Both the position numbers and the translations under genes were made by a program. A stretch of DNA of 63,366 bases from Desulfobulbus propionicus (GTDB taxonomy: Bacteria > Desulfobacterota > Desulfobulbia > Desulfobulbales > Desulfobulbaceae), in the NCBI GenBank assembly GCA_002748755.1, contig PDTD01000020.1, positions 1-63,366 of the forward strand. The letters are read 5' to 3'. The notes beneath the pieces were generated by a model. The model was given only the letters and a program-made list of their open reading frames with translations, was not told the DNA's origin and made no database searches. This document shows positions 53,541-63,366 of this stretch, one piece after another; the stretch's first letter is position 1, and each line of letters begins with the position of its first letter.

Positions 53541-56446
53541 GCCTGCTCACCTCCATTGATACGTGCAATCAGTTGGGCATAGTGCCTTTGAGACCGTTTT
53601 TGCAGGACTTGGGCGCAAAACCAGACCAGCAGCAGGCCGATACAGGCCAGACCGTAGTTAAGATATTCCCAGAAAATTCGCATATTCTTGTTCAGGGGTG
53701 CCAGAGGTCGTGAGAAGTGGCTGCGACCCCGAATGCCAAGCAGAGCCCGGTCCTCCAAAGACCAGTCGATGGTGTTAGCCAGGACCTGTACGGGGGCGAG
53801 GTTGTTGGTGCGCATCACGCTGGCGCCGATATTGAGCACCATATCCCTGAGAAAACTGTTAGAGGCAAAGATGATGATGCGGGCAGAATCAACGGATTTG
53901 TCCACCTGCCGACTGATAACCTGTTTGGCTTCCTTTTCTTCGGTCTGCTCTGAAGCAGGGGGCTGTTGCTCTTCCGAAGAATCCTGTTCCAGCAGCGGAG
54001 AAGGCTTGCCGATAAAAAAGGAAGAGAAGCGCCCCTCAATGCTTGCCGCAAGGAGGTATCTGTCTTTTTCCTCTCCCATGGGAAATCCTGCTTTGCCATA
54101 ACGCTCAAAATCAGGCTGCAGGTTGGTGTCGTTGCTCAGCCAACTCTTGGCAGAACTTCTCAGCAGAGGTGTTACGGTCCGCTCTTTGTTCTGGTCTGCA
54201 TCGATAAGTATGGGTGATGCCCAGTTGAGTGTTACCTGGGGGATGCCGCTGAGAATATCGATCTGGTTTCCGCCTGTTTCGGGGCGAATATCAACAAAAA
54301 AAGGATAGTTGACCATATGGGTTTCTTGAATGGTAAAACCGCCCACGTTGCGTTCCACCGGTATCGGAAAGGCGCTGTTTTTAGGATCGAGTACCATGGC
54401 TTTTTCAATGGTGATGCCCTGGAATTTCAGCCATTCTTCAAGACCGGAGGTGTGCTCGGAGAGCAGCAGACCGCCCTGCAGATCAATGCTGTATGGTGAG
54501 GTGGCCAGTACCACGGTTCCCCCCTGCATAAGGAATTGGTCCATGGCAAAGAGCTGTTTGTCATTGAGTTGGTCGGGTGCGATAATCATGAGCAACTCCG
54601 CGTCAGCGGGCACCTGGCCGGTGTTCAGGTCAGCTTGGGAAATGACATGCTCCTGAGAAAGGAGTTCGCGTACCATATTGAACTGCGGTCCCCGGGCAGG
54701 CATGCCGAACTGCGCCATGGCCGGTGCGGCAAAGGGTGTGCTCAGGACGACGGTCTTGGAGAAGCCTGCTGCAAAACGCTTGAGTCCTGCCTGGACAGCT
54801 CGTTTGAGACTTTCCTTCTCGAGATCCTCGGGCAGGGGGATTTCGATGGTCTGTTCCCCGCTCTTGGCCACCATGTAGAACCAGAAGGTGTTGGTGCCAA
54901 ACAGGCTAGCTGCCATGGGGCGGAATCCATACTCTTGTGTCAACTGGTCAGCGATTTTGCCGTTTTCTGTTTCTGGATCAACCATGGCCACCTGGAGCTG
55001 GTCCCCCACCTTCTGCTGCATTGCAGCGAGTATCTGTTGCAGGTCTGCCTTGAGAGCAACCAGTTCTGCCGGTAGGCGGTTGTCCGGTGAGATGTAGCCG
55101 GTGAAGTTGACCGGATGATCAATGCCTGCAAAAATATCGCCGCCGCCCTGATAGGTATAAAGGACTTTCTTTATGGCCCTGGTGATGTCGTATTCGGGGT
55201 TTCGCAGCTCCACATCCATATCCTGTTCGCTGCGGACCTTGACTTCTATTAGGTCACGGAAGCTCAGGGTCTCAAACTGATCCCCATACCGGATAAGGAT
55301 ATCGAAATAGGAGTTGGTGACCGATGCCTGATATTTACTCGCAGTCTGGAAAGGGATGGGGCGGATGCCGTATTTTTGTCCCGCCTCCTGTTCCAGTTCC
55401 GGGTTTTCCAGGGGATCGACAAATTCTACCCGGACCTTTTTACCGCCAACAACCCCGTATTCTTCCAGTAGATCCTGCAGACGCGGGACCAGGGGGGCCA
55501 GCAGCGGGTGGGTTTGGGCGCTGAAATAGCCGCGGATGAGCAGTGGTTCTTTGAGCTGCTCCAGATAGCTGCGGGTGGCATCGGAAATAGAGTAGATCCG
55601 TCCCTGGGTGAGGTCCGCGCGCAGATTACCCATGGAAAAAAGCCAGAAGTTTGCAGCCACAAAGTTGGCCATGACCAGGATGGTCGCCAGCTGCCACATC
55701 TTGTGGTGGACATTTGGCTGGTTATTGCTCCAGCGGATTTGTTCCAGGCCGTACAGGTTGAGAGAGAGGAAAAGAGCGGTAATGGAGAGATAATAATACA
55801 GATCGCGCAGATCAATAACCCCTCGAGTTATGGAATCAAACCTGGAGCCTGAGCCAAGGAGCTGGAGGAATTCTGTGCTCTGGTTGCCAAAAAATGCCAG
55901 CAGGGTATCTGAGCCGATCAGGTAGAAAAAACCGCATACCAGGACCGTGACAATCAAGCTGACAATTTGGTTGCCCGACTTGATACTGACAAACAAACCG
56001 ATGGCAATATAGGCGGCAGCCAGAAACAGGGTGGCCACATAACCGCCCAGTACTGGCCCCCAGTCCAGATCGCCCAGAAAGCCAACCGTAAAGGGCAGAG
56101 GCAGTGTCAACATCAGGGAAAGAACGACCAGAGCGAGGCAGGCGAAAAATTTACCCAACGTCAGGCTCAGGGGGTTGACCGGTGCGGTCAGCAGGAATTC
56201 CAGGGTACCTGCCCGGTGCTCTTCGGCCCACATCCGCATGGTCACCGCTGAGGTGAGAAAAATGAGCAGGATGGGCATCCAGGAAAAGAGAGGCCGTATC
56301 TCTGCGATGTTTGAAGAAAAAAAAGTTTCTACCCAGAAGAATATAAATAAGTTGATGCCCAGAAAGGCCCCTATGAATAGATAGGCAATGGGTGAGCTGA
56401 AAAAGGTTGCGAATTCTTTTTTGGCAACTCGAAAAATTGTCTTCAT
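53537..56446 (-). CDS. GldF-GldG fusion: ABC permease joined to extracytoplasmic GldG-like protein
   Basis: A 969-residue protein. Residues 1-245 are an ABC-2 permease (AKKEFATFFSSPIAYLFIGA, RMWAEEHRAGTLEFLLTAPV) with six spans, equal to GldF. After a further span (ATILVMANFVAANFWLFSMG) the rest is GldG-like (ABC_transp_aux): RADLTQGRIYSISDATRSYL, LLIRGYFSAQTHPLLAPLVP, and a Rossmann-like part near 640-690 (DAELLMIIAPDQLNDKQLFA). A last span precedes the C-terminus. In Flavobacterium GldF and GldG are separate and needed for gliding; in other phyla the role is unknown. AGGAGGA precedes the ATG at 56446. Fourteen bases after the ATPase gene. Confidence 0.85.
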   Translation of the reverse strand: MKTIFRVAKKEFATFFSSPIAYLFIGAFLGINLFIFFWVETFFSSNIAEIRPLFSWMPILLIFLTSAVTMRMWAEEHRAGTLEFLLTAPVNPLSLTLGKFFACLALVVLSLMLTLPLPFTVGFLGDLDWGPVLGGYVATLFLAAAYIAIGLFVSIKSGNQIVSLIVTVLVCGFFYLIGSDTLLAFFGNQSTEFLQLLGSGSRFDSITRGVIDLRDLYYYLSITALFLSLNLYGLEQIRWSNNQPNVHHKMWQLATILVMANFVAANFWLFSMGNLRADLTQGRIYSISDATRSYLEQLKEPLLIRGYFSAQTHPLLAPLVPRLQDLLEEYGVVGGKKVRVEFVDPLENPELEQEAGQKYGIRPIPFQTASKYQASVTNSYFDILIRYGDQFETLSFRDLIEVKVRSEQDMDVELRNPEYDITRAIKKVLYTYQGGGDIFAGIDHPVNFTGYISPDNRLPAELVALKADLQQILAAMQQKVGDQLQVAMVDPETENGKIADQLTQEYGFRPMAASLFGTNTFWFYMVAKSGEQTIEIPLPEDLEKESLKRAVQAGLKRFAAGFSKTVVLSTPFAAPAMAQFGMPARGPQFNMVRELLSQEHVISQADLNTGQVPADAELLMIIAPDQLNDKQLFAMDQFLMQGGTVVLATSPYSIDLQGGLLLSEHTSGLEEWLKFQGITIEKAMVLDPKNSAFPIPVERNVGGFTIQETHMVNYPFFVDIRPETGGNQIDILSGIPQVTLNWASPILIDADQNKERTVTPLLRSSAKSWLSNDTNLQPDFERYGKAGFPMGEEKDRYLLAASIEGRFSSFFIGKPSPLLEQDSSEEQQPPASEQTEEKEAKQVISRQVDKSVDSARIIIFASNSFLRDMVLNIGASVMRTNNLAPVQVLANTIDWSLEDRALLGIRGRSHFSRPLAPLNKNMRIFWEYLNYGLACIGLLLVWFCAQVLQKRSQRHYAQLIARINGGEQA

Positions 56447-56459
56447 GCTGTGTTCCTCC

Positions 56460-57389
56460 TTACCGTGCGCTCAGCTCTGCAAAAACTGTTTCCAGGGTTC
56501 TGGTCTCAAAGTGCATCTGGTAGAGTTGCCAGTCGTTTTCTAAAACCTTTTGTGCAATCAGCGCGGCCAGCTCATGTGGGTCTGTCTTGTCCCCGAGATT
56601 GACGGCATGGGCATATCCTTTTCCTTTCTCCGGTACGCTCGATTGGATAGACTCAACACCGGAAAGCACGCTGATTGAGTCGGTAAATTTTTGTGCGTCT
56701 GCGGATGTCTCGACGAGCAGGGTCCTCCCGGATTGGAGTTCGTCCAGTCCTTTGTCCAGGACTTTGCAGCCGTCTTTCATAATAATGACACGGTCGCAGA
56801 CCGCCTGGACCTCCTGCAGAATATGGGTGGAGATAATGACGGTCGCCTCGCTGGCCAGTTCCCTGATCAATGCCCGCATGTGCTGAATCTGGGTTGGGTC
56901 AAGACCGTTGGTCGGTTCATCAAGAATGATGATTTTTGGCTTGTGGAGGATGGCCTGGGCAACACCTGTTCGCTGCCGGTAACCACGGGACAAGGTTGAG
57001 ATCGGCTGTATGGCTTTTTCCATCAAACCCGTCTGTTTGAGCACCCGGCTGATAAGGGTTGGCCTGTCGTGGAAAGGAATGCCATGCAGAGCGGCTGAAT
57101 AATCCAGATAATCAATAACATGCATTTCTGGATAGACAGGGCAGTTTTCAGGTAGGTACCCGATCATGGATTGGATTTTTTTACGGTTGGGGCCAATATC
57201 TTTTCCGTTGATGACGATGCTTCCGGTTGTTGGTTCCAGGTATCCAGTGAGCATTTTCATGATCGTCGTTTTTCCTGCGCCGTTGTGACCGAGCAGCCCG
57301 ACGATTTCTCCTTGTGATATGGAGAAGGATACATCGTCAACGGCCGTGCAGTCATCATAGGTGCGGGTCAGGTGATCAACTTGAATCAT
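56460..57389 (-). CDS. ABC transporter ATPase, GldA-like
   Basis: A 309-residue ATPase. Walker A is GHNGAGKTTIMK, signature LSRGYRQRTG, Walker B IIILDEPTNGLD, and the switch histidine is in IISTHILQEVQA. The C-terminal domain of about 90 residues (LLVETSADAQKFTDSISVLS) is the typical extra part of GldA/DUF4162-like ATPases. The start at 57389 (MIQVDHLTRTYDD) is chosen for AAGGAG eight bases upstream; the frame runs further up without family similarity. It heads a three-gene operon with the GldF-GldG fusion and a DUF4340 protein. Confidence 0.92.
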   Translation of the reverse strand: MIQVDHLTRTYDDCTAVDDVSFSISQGEIVGLLGHNGAGKTTIMKMLTGYLEPTTGSIVINGKDIGPNRKKIQSMIGYLPENCPVYPEMHVIDYLDYSAALHGIPFHDRPTLISRVLKQTGLMEKAIQPISTLSRGYRQRTGVAQAILHKPKIIILDEPTNGLDPTQIQHMRALIRELASEATVIISTHILQEVQAVCDRVIIMKDGCKVLDKGLDELQSGRTLLVETSADAQKFTDSISVLSGVESIQSSVPEKGKGYAHAVNLGDKTDPHELAALIAQKVLENDWQLYQMHFETRTLETVFAELSAR

Positions 57390-57753
57390 AAGCTGGTTCT
57401 CCTTGGGTGAGTCTGTCCAATGTTTTTCAACATAGCTGTGTTGGGCTTCATGAAAGGGGTTGTCTGTTGCATGGAACGTATGGTAAGCGATCAGAACTGC
57501 CCCTTGGAGTTTTCTTACCATCGCGCACCTGAATGGTGTGGGCCTCGCCCTTTCTGGTGCTCCAATGGCAGAACGAACGATATGTCCTGTTTTCATGAAG
57601 GTATATTTGGATTTCCGGGGACACCCGGATTGGTACGTATTGTACATACAGCTGTTGGAATGTCAAGGGGGTCCGGGGGAAAAGATGTTCATTGCCAGTA
57701 CCTCTTGGAGCTGGTCAGAACCCCTTGGTCTTTTGGCAAGATAAGGAGCGTTG

Positions 57754-58656
57754 ATGACCACTCGAGAAAGTGTTACACCAGGCGGCGTGTGGTTGATTTT
57801 AGCCGCAGCCCTGCTTTGGGGAACAACAGGAACTGCCCAGGCTCTTGCGCCCTTCAGCGCCCATCCCTTATCAGTCGGGGCCGTACGGCTACTGATCGGT
57901 GGCGGTTTCCTGTTGCTGGTTTCCCTCGTGCGGGGCACTTTTGCAGGCCAGACCCGCTGGCCCAGAATGCTTGTGTTGCTGACTGCATTTTTCGTGGCCT
58001 CTTACCAGGGATGCTTTTTTCTTGGGGTCGCTCAAACCGGTGTTGCTGTGGGTACCATGACAGCCCTTGGCAGTTCACCAATATTTGCCGGTGTCCTGGA
58101 TTATTGCTTTAGAGGAGAGCGACCGGGTCTGTTGTGGGGCTCGGCAACAGGCATGGCTATCTGCGGCTGCCTTGTACTTGCCGTTTTCGGAGGTGAGGTT
58201 CAGGGTGGTTTAACCGGTATCCTCTTGGCCCTGGGAGCAGGGTTCTCTTATGCAGCCTATGCTGTGGGAACCAAAAAATTGCTGGATACCCATGCGGCTG
58301 AGGCTGTTGTCGCTTTGATATTTTCCCTTGGCGCAGTTTTGCTTATGCCGTTTTTCGTGTTTTTCGATCAGCACTGGCTGTTGAGTCCGGCAGGATTCCT
58401 GGTTGCACTACACCTTGGTCTGGTCACGACGGCGGTGTCCTATTGGCTTTTTGCAGCCGGTTTGAAACAGGTCCCCGTACGTATGGCTGCGACTCTGAGT
58501 CTTGCCGAGCCGGTGACCGCCTCTTGTCTGGGGGTATTGCTCCTCCACGAGCAACTGAGTCGTGGCGAGTGGCTGGGAGTTTCCATTCTTTTTGGCGGTA
58601 TCTTCCTGCTTATTGCCGGACCGTATCTTGTCTCTGTCTTTTGTATGAGAAAATAG
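57754..58656 (+). CDS. EamA-family (DMT) exporter
   Basis: A 300-residue inner-membrane protein with ten hydrophobic spans in two EamA repeats. The first repeat starts VWLILAAALLWGTTGTAQAL, the second GGLTGILLALGAGFSYAAYA. The family exports amino acids, purines or other metabolites. The ATG at 57754 is used because AAGGAG lies five bases before it. It stands alone, divergent from the Gld-like operon, and is followed by a good hairpin. Substrate unknown. Confidence 0.9.
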   Translation: MTTRESVTPGGVWLILAAALLWGTTGTAQALAPFSAHPLSVGAVRLLIGGGFLLLVSLVRGTFAGQTRWPRMLVLLTAFFVASYQGCFFLGVAQTGVAVGTMTALGSSPIFAGVLDYCFRGERPGLLWGSATGMAICGCLVLAVFGGEVQGGLTGILLALGAGFSYAAYAVGTKKLLDTHAAEAVVALIFSLGAVLLMPFFVFFDQHWLLSPAGFLVALHLGLVTTAVSYWLFAAGLKQVPVRMAATLSLAEPVTASCLGVLLLHEQLSRGEWLGVSILFGGIFLLIAGPYLVSVFCMRK

Positions 58657-58661
58657 TCTGG

Positions 58662-58712
58662 CCAGGTGGTTGCCTTTTTCAGGCAGCACCTGGTGAAGGC
58701 CTGTGTTTTTTC
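58662..58712 (+). terminator. Terminator of the EamA gene
   Basis: CCAGGTGGTTGCCT and AGGCAGCACCTGG form a strong stem with a short T-rich loop starting five bases after the stop; TGTTTTTTC follows 10-15 bases later. Confidence 0.55.
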
Positions 58713-58737
58713 ATCACCGGGCCTGTATTACCCCTGA

Positions 58738-58849
58738 ATTCGAATTTCTCATGAATATTTTGGTGACATGGGTCGGGTATTATTTACCAACTCATTGTTT
58801 TTGTGTTTTATTTTTTGCGTTTTCACGAAATGCTCAAGAGAAATTTGGG
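58738..58849. repeat. Short IS1380-like inverted-end element, copy I
   Basis: It starts TTCGAATTTCTCATGAATAT and ends ACGAAATGCTCAAGAGAAAT then TTGGGG. The two ends are imperfect inverted repeats of each other and match the ends of the 219-221 bp family, but the internal hairpin is absent and the length is about half. Confidence 0.5.
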
Positions 58850-58988
58850 GCGACGTCTGCAAGGGAGCAAAGTCTATCCCGTATTCGAGTGTGCCTTGTC
58901 TGCTCTGGTGGAGATGGCAATTATTTTGGATGACTTGCTGCAATTTGAGCAGTACAGTACGGTTTATGCCGAGGTTGAAGAGGCGTAC

Positions 58989-59207
58989 CCTGAATTCCTC
59001 ATCCCTCATCAGTTCAGGCGGTTCTAGATGTAACGGTTTTGGCAGTGCAGTAGAATGCTTTTTTGCTGTCACAACACTGCCGAAGACGCTGCTTCCTGTG
59101 CTGATTTTGGATATATTTTTGAGGAAAAGGATGAAAAAGGTTTACTTTGTAACCTCTTGTTTTTATATTATATTTTTATGCTTTCCACTGTTTGCCTGAA
59201 ATTCGGG
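58989..59207 (+). repeat. Dispersed 219-bp IS1380-like miniature element, copy F
   Basis: From CCTGAATTCCTCATCCCTCA to TTTGCCTGAAATTCGGG. The left arm is CAGGCGGTTCTAG; the right arm has decayed (GACGCTGCTTCCTG). Length equals the other copies. No matching flanking direct repeat is left. It lies 310 bases upstream of ilvE. Confidence 0.7.
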
Positions 59208-59517
59208 TGAAACGCCTCTAAGAAGATTGTTCCCACACAAAGGATCAGGGGACCTGCATTCTTATGGGGGATATACCATATTGATTCCATCCAGCAGGAC
59301 AAAAACAGGAGGGGTGATCAGCAGGCAGATCAGGCGGGAGGCCGTCCTCGGCAAGAGCCCTTTGCACCGTCTCTACCTGTACTGGGTTAGGTCTTTGTTG
59401 CTGTTCTGCTGTTTTGGTTGGCCTGGGCGGGCGTATGGTAAGCTTGATTGAAGAGAGTGTATAGGTATACGGTATTCGTATACATTGAAATTGGATTTAC
59501 GTACCAGAGAGGAAACA
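59208..59517. other. Leader of ilvE
   Basis: About 310 bases with only short, unrecognised frames. Possible promoter for ilvE; no attenuator-like leader peptide rich in Ile, Leu or Val was found. Confidence 0.4.
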
Positions 59518-60603
59518 ATGTTACACAAAGAATTTGAGATCGCTGTCAATAAAGTACCGGAAGAACAGCGCAAGGAGAAACCGGCCCAGGATCAATTAGG
59601 TTTTGGTCAGTATTATGCCGACCACATGTTCAGCATGCGCTGGAACAGGGAGCATGGCTGGCATGATGCGCAAATCCAGCCGTACGCCAATATCGCGCTT
59701 GATCCTGCGGCCATGGTTTTTCATTATGGGCAGGCAATCTTCGAAGGTATGAAAGTATACCGGTCGCAAGACGGGCATATTTTCCTTTTTCGGCCTCAGG
59801 ATAATTTTGCGAGAATGAATCAATCTGCCCTGCGTATGTGTATGCCTCGATTTCCTGAAGAGAAGGTGTTGCAGGCGCTTAAGGCGCTTGTGTATCTGGA
59901 TCAGGATTGGGTACCGTCCGAGCCTGGTGCGACGCTGTATGTTCGACCGACAATGATCGCCACCGAACCGCATTTGGGCCTGAGAGCTGCAGAGGAGTAT
60001 CTGTTTTATATTATCAACTCACCGGTTGGTGCGTATTATTCGGAAGGCTTTAGCCCGACCAGAATCTATGTGGAAGAGACCTCTGTTCGTGCCGTGCCTG
60101 GTGGTGTCGGGTTTGCCAAAACATCGGGGAACTATGCGGCCAGCCTGAAGGCTCAAGTCGAAGCACATGAGAAGGGGTTTACCCAGGTTCTCTGGCTCGA
60201 TGCAATTGAACATACGTATATAGAAGAGGTAGGTACGTCCAATATCTTTTTTGTGATCAACGACGTGCTGATCACGCCACCTCTGGGGGGGTCGATCCTT
60301 CCTGGGGTGACCAGAGATTCGGTTATTGAGCTGGCCAGGGAGTGGGATATCCCCGTTGAGGAACGGCGCCTGAGCATTGTTGAAGTGATCAAAGCTGCAG
60401 AAGACGGCTCACTGCAGGAAAGTTTCGGTACAGGCACTGCTGCTGTTATTTCTCCCATAGGCGAGCTGAACTATCGTGCAGCGGCCTATACCATCGGCGA
60501 CGGCAGAATTGGACCGTTGGCGCAGCGCTTCTATGATGCTATTCAGGGTATTCAGTTTGGAGCGCGGGAAGATACTCATGAATGGGTTGTTTCCGTGTGC
60601 TGA
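59518..60603 (+). CDS. ilvE: Branched-chain amino acid aminotransferase
   Basis: A 361-residue PLP enzyme (fold type IV) that transfers amino groups between glutamate and the oxoacids of valine, leucine and isoleucine. FHYGQAIFEGMKVYRSQDG is the conserved start of the large domain. The PLP lysine is in GVGFAKTSGNYAASL (FAKTSGNY, about residue 203), and EEVGTSNIFFV carries the conserved EVGTSN. The length fits the 340-370-residue class. The ATG at 59518 follows AGAGAGGA; the longer frame to 59485 lacks a ribosome site. It precedes groES by 250 bases and seems separately transcribed. Confidence 0.93.
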   Translation: MLHKEFEIAVNKVPEEQRKEKPAQDQLGFGQYYADHMFSMRWNREHGWHDAQIQPYANIALDPAAMVFHYGQAIFEGMKVYRSQDGHIFLFRPQDNFARMNQSALRMCMPRFPEEKVLQALKALVYLDQDWVPSEPGATLYVRPTMIATEPHLGLRAAEEYLFYIINSPVGAYYSEGFSPTRIYVEETSVRAVPGGVGFAKTSGNYAASLKAQVEAHEKGFTQVLWLDAIEHTYIEEVGTSNIFFVINDVLITPPLGGSILPGVTRDSVIELAREWDIPVEERRLSIVEVIKAAEDGSLQESFGTGTAAVISPIGELNYRAAAYTIGDGRIGPLAQRFYDAIQGIQFGAREDTHEWVVSVC

Positions 60604-60784
60604 AAAAAGAACTGTTTCTCGTTGGCAGGTTTTTTTCTTGTTATTCCGGCATGTTGGATGGGTGTTTTTTTCCGTCCCTTCCCCTTGATTTTTCAAAAAC
60701 CGTCACTATTGTTTTGCGCAGTTCGAAAGGCAATTCCCTTGTGATCCCTTGCTTTTTCAGATAGAGCCTGCCGTTTTACGGCAA

Positions 60785-60814
60785 TTGAGACGTCTATTTG
60801 GCTACAGATAAAAT
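60785..60814 (+). promoter_or_regulatory. Possible sigma-70-type promoter of groES-groEL
   Basis: TTGAGA and TAAAAT are 18 bases apart, 40 bases before the groES ATG. A short hairpin (GCCGTTTTACGGC) lies just upstream. No CIRCE inverted repeat (TTAGCACTC / GAGTGCTAA) and no clear sigma-32 pair was found, so heat control must use another route. Confidence 0.4.
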
Positions 60815-60853
60815 AAGAGCGTATTTTTTATTATTTAACAGGAGGATTTATTC

Positions 60854-61144
60854 ATGAACATTCGTCCGTTGAATGATCGTATTCTGGTGAAACGATTGGA
60901 AGGAGAGGAAAAGACCGCCGGTGGAATCATTATTCCCGATTCAGCTAAAGAGAAACCGGCGGAAGGTGAGATCGTTGCAGTCGGTCCAGGTAAACTGGGG
61001 GATAACGGTGAGCGTGTTGCCATGGATGTGGCTGTCGGAGATCGTGTCCTCTTTTCTAAATACGGGGGAACCGACGTAAAACTGGATGGCGAGGATTACC
61101 TGATTATGCGTGAGGATGATATCCTTGGTGTTGTTGAGGCATAA
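60854..61144 (+). CDS. groES: Co-chaperonin GroES
   Basis: A 96-residue subunit of the heptameric lid of the GroEL chamber. It starts [20 protein letters not shown]; the mobile loop is [20 protein letters not shown] with the conserved GGIII. The rest ([20 protein letters not shown]) is standard. AGGAGGA lies ten bases upstream. Normal length. The groEL gene follows after 46 bases. Confidence 0.98.
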   Translation: MNIRPLNDRILVKRLEGEEKTAGGIIIPDSAKEKPAEGEIVAVGPGKLGDNGERVAMDVAVGDRVLFSKYGGTDVKLDGEDYLIMREDDILGVVEA

Positions 61145-61157
61145 TTGAGATACTTAA

Positions 61158-62840
<1,683 letters not shown>

Positions 62841-62874
62841 TGAACAACCCATAACCTCTACGCTTATGTTTTAT

Positions 62875-62920
62875 ACGCTCCATTTTCAAGCTATCTTGTT
62901 GAAAATGGAGCGTTTATTAT
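62875..62920 (+). terminator. groEL terminator
   Basis: ACGCTCCATTTTCAA pairs perfectly with TTGAAAATGGAGCGT (15 bp), then TTTATTAT. It starts 35 bases after the groEL stop. Confidence 0.85.
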
Positions 62921-63030
62921 GGAACTTGTTACAGGTTAATGACAGGTGGAAAAGTTCTTTTTCTTGTTGACAAAAGGACGGAAATTTTGAATAGTAGCAC
63001 GGTTCAAAGATAACCGTTTTTCTATACATT

Positions 63031-63107
63031 GGCGATGTAGCTCAGCTGGTTAGAGCGCACGGCTCATATCCGTGGTGTCCGGGGTTCAAGTCCCTGCATC
63101 GCCACCA
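63031..63107 (+). tRNA. tRNA with anticodon CAT, probably elongator Met
   Basis: A 77-base tRNA with acceptor stem GGCGATG / CATCGCC, D-loop TAGCTCAGCTGGTTAGAGC, anticodon loop CTCATAT (anticodon CAT) and T-loop GGGGTTCAAGTCCC. The CCA end is encoded. CAT can mark initiator Met, elongator Met or the lysidine-modified Ile2. The first base pairs normally (G-C), so it is not an initiator; the overall sequence resembles elongator Met, but Ile2 is not ruled out. Confidence 0.95.
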
Positions 63108-63138
63108 TGAGACATTCCAGTATCGTCCGATACTGTCC

Positions 63139-63170
63139 TAAAAGGCCTGTTTTTGCAGGCCTTTTCCTTT
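63139..63170 (+). terminator. Terminator after the tRNA
   Basis: AAAAGGCCTG and CAGGCCTTTT pair with a TTTTTG loop and are followed by CCTTTTTC. It lies about 32 bases after the tRNA. Confidence 0.85.
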
Positions 63171-63366
63171 TTCTGTTGTCCATCCAATCCAGTGCAGGAT
63201 AGTGAAATCCAGAACTTTTGGGGGCCTTTTCCTCCTCGTAACCCCTTCAGGGAGAAAATTATGGAACCTGAAATGAGGGTCTATGTCCGGTAGGTATTAT
63301 GTCCTACAGATCAAAATGGAATGTCATCACCGATAATCGGATTATGACCTTTCTGTTTATCGATCT
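63171..63366. other. Right edge of window, no gene seen
   Basis: About 200 bases without a convincing start or frame. A gene may begin beyond the edge. Confidence 0.4.

Overview
The window looks like a chromosomal segment of an anaerobic, Gram-negative, sulfate-reducer-like bacterium, most likely a Desulfobacterota (Desulfobulbales-type) genome; this placement is inference. Supporting points are a rubredoxin with the C-x4-C knuckle known from Desulfovibrio type II rubredoxin, a three-gene 2-oxoacid:ferredoxin oxidoreductase with a GltD-like flavoprotein, a CbiK-type (anaerobic) cobaltochelatase plus late cobalamin genes, a NifX-like protein, ferredoxin-nitroreductase fusion, and many 4Fe-4S proteins.

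Layout. 0-2 kb is a scrapyard: an IS1380-family element cut by the window edge, a three-gene remnant of a phage tail module (tail protein, chaperone-like gene, tape-measure stub), an IS3 end, a GGDEF fragment and an IS66 fragment. 2.1-12.3 kb is housekeeping: a phosphoesterase overlapping a ParB-like/RAM fusion protein, a cysteine-free ribosomal protein S4, a 704-aa LOG-like protein, a TauE-type permease, and the operon cobQ-cobD-cbiB. 12.4-20.7 kb is an insertion-sequence island with pieces of IS66, IS110, IS1595, IS3 and a DUF4338 protein, surrounding three apparently intact genes (rubredoxin, Zn alcohol dehydrogenase, NifX-like). 21-34 kb carries an RND efflux pair, a ferredoxin-nitroreductase, srkA, an RNase D-like exonuclease and the Kor-type oxidoreductase operon. 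34.6-41.8 kb has nhaB, a transglutaminase-ABC exporter operon and ferritin. 42-46.4 kb has an ECF-like sigma factor, its presumed anti-sigma factor and a divergent von Willebrand lipoprotein. 46.6-51.5 kb has a DUF4857/ABC operon whose ATPase is in one open frame with QueG, then cbiK. 52.5-57.4 kb is a Gld-like ABC operon in which GldF and GldG are fused. 57.7-63.4 kb has an EamA exporter, ilvE, groES-groEL and a tRNA with anticodon CAT.

The strongest unlabelled signal is a family of near-constant 219-221 bp non-coding elements in intergenic spaces (at least six full copies plus solo ends). Their ends (CCCGGATTTCTCATGAAC-like) match the end of the IS1380-family element at the left edge, two copies have perfect 4-bp direct repeats at their borders, and most have a large sub-terminal hairpin with a GGCGGYGCC / GGTGCCGCC stem. 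I read them as IS1380-mobilised miniature elements. They sit at promoters, between the sigma and anti-sigma genes, and exactly on the nhaB stop codon.
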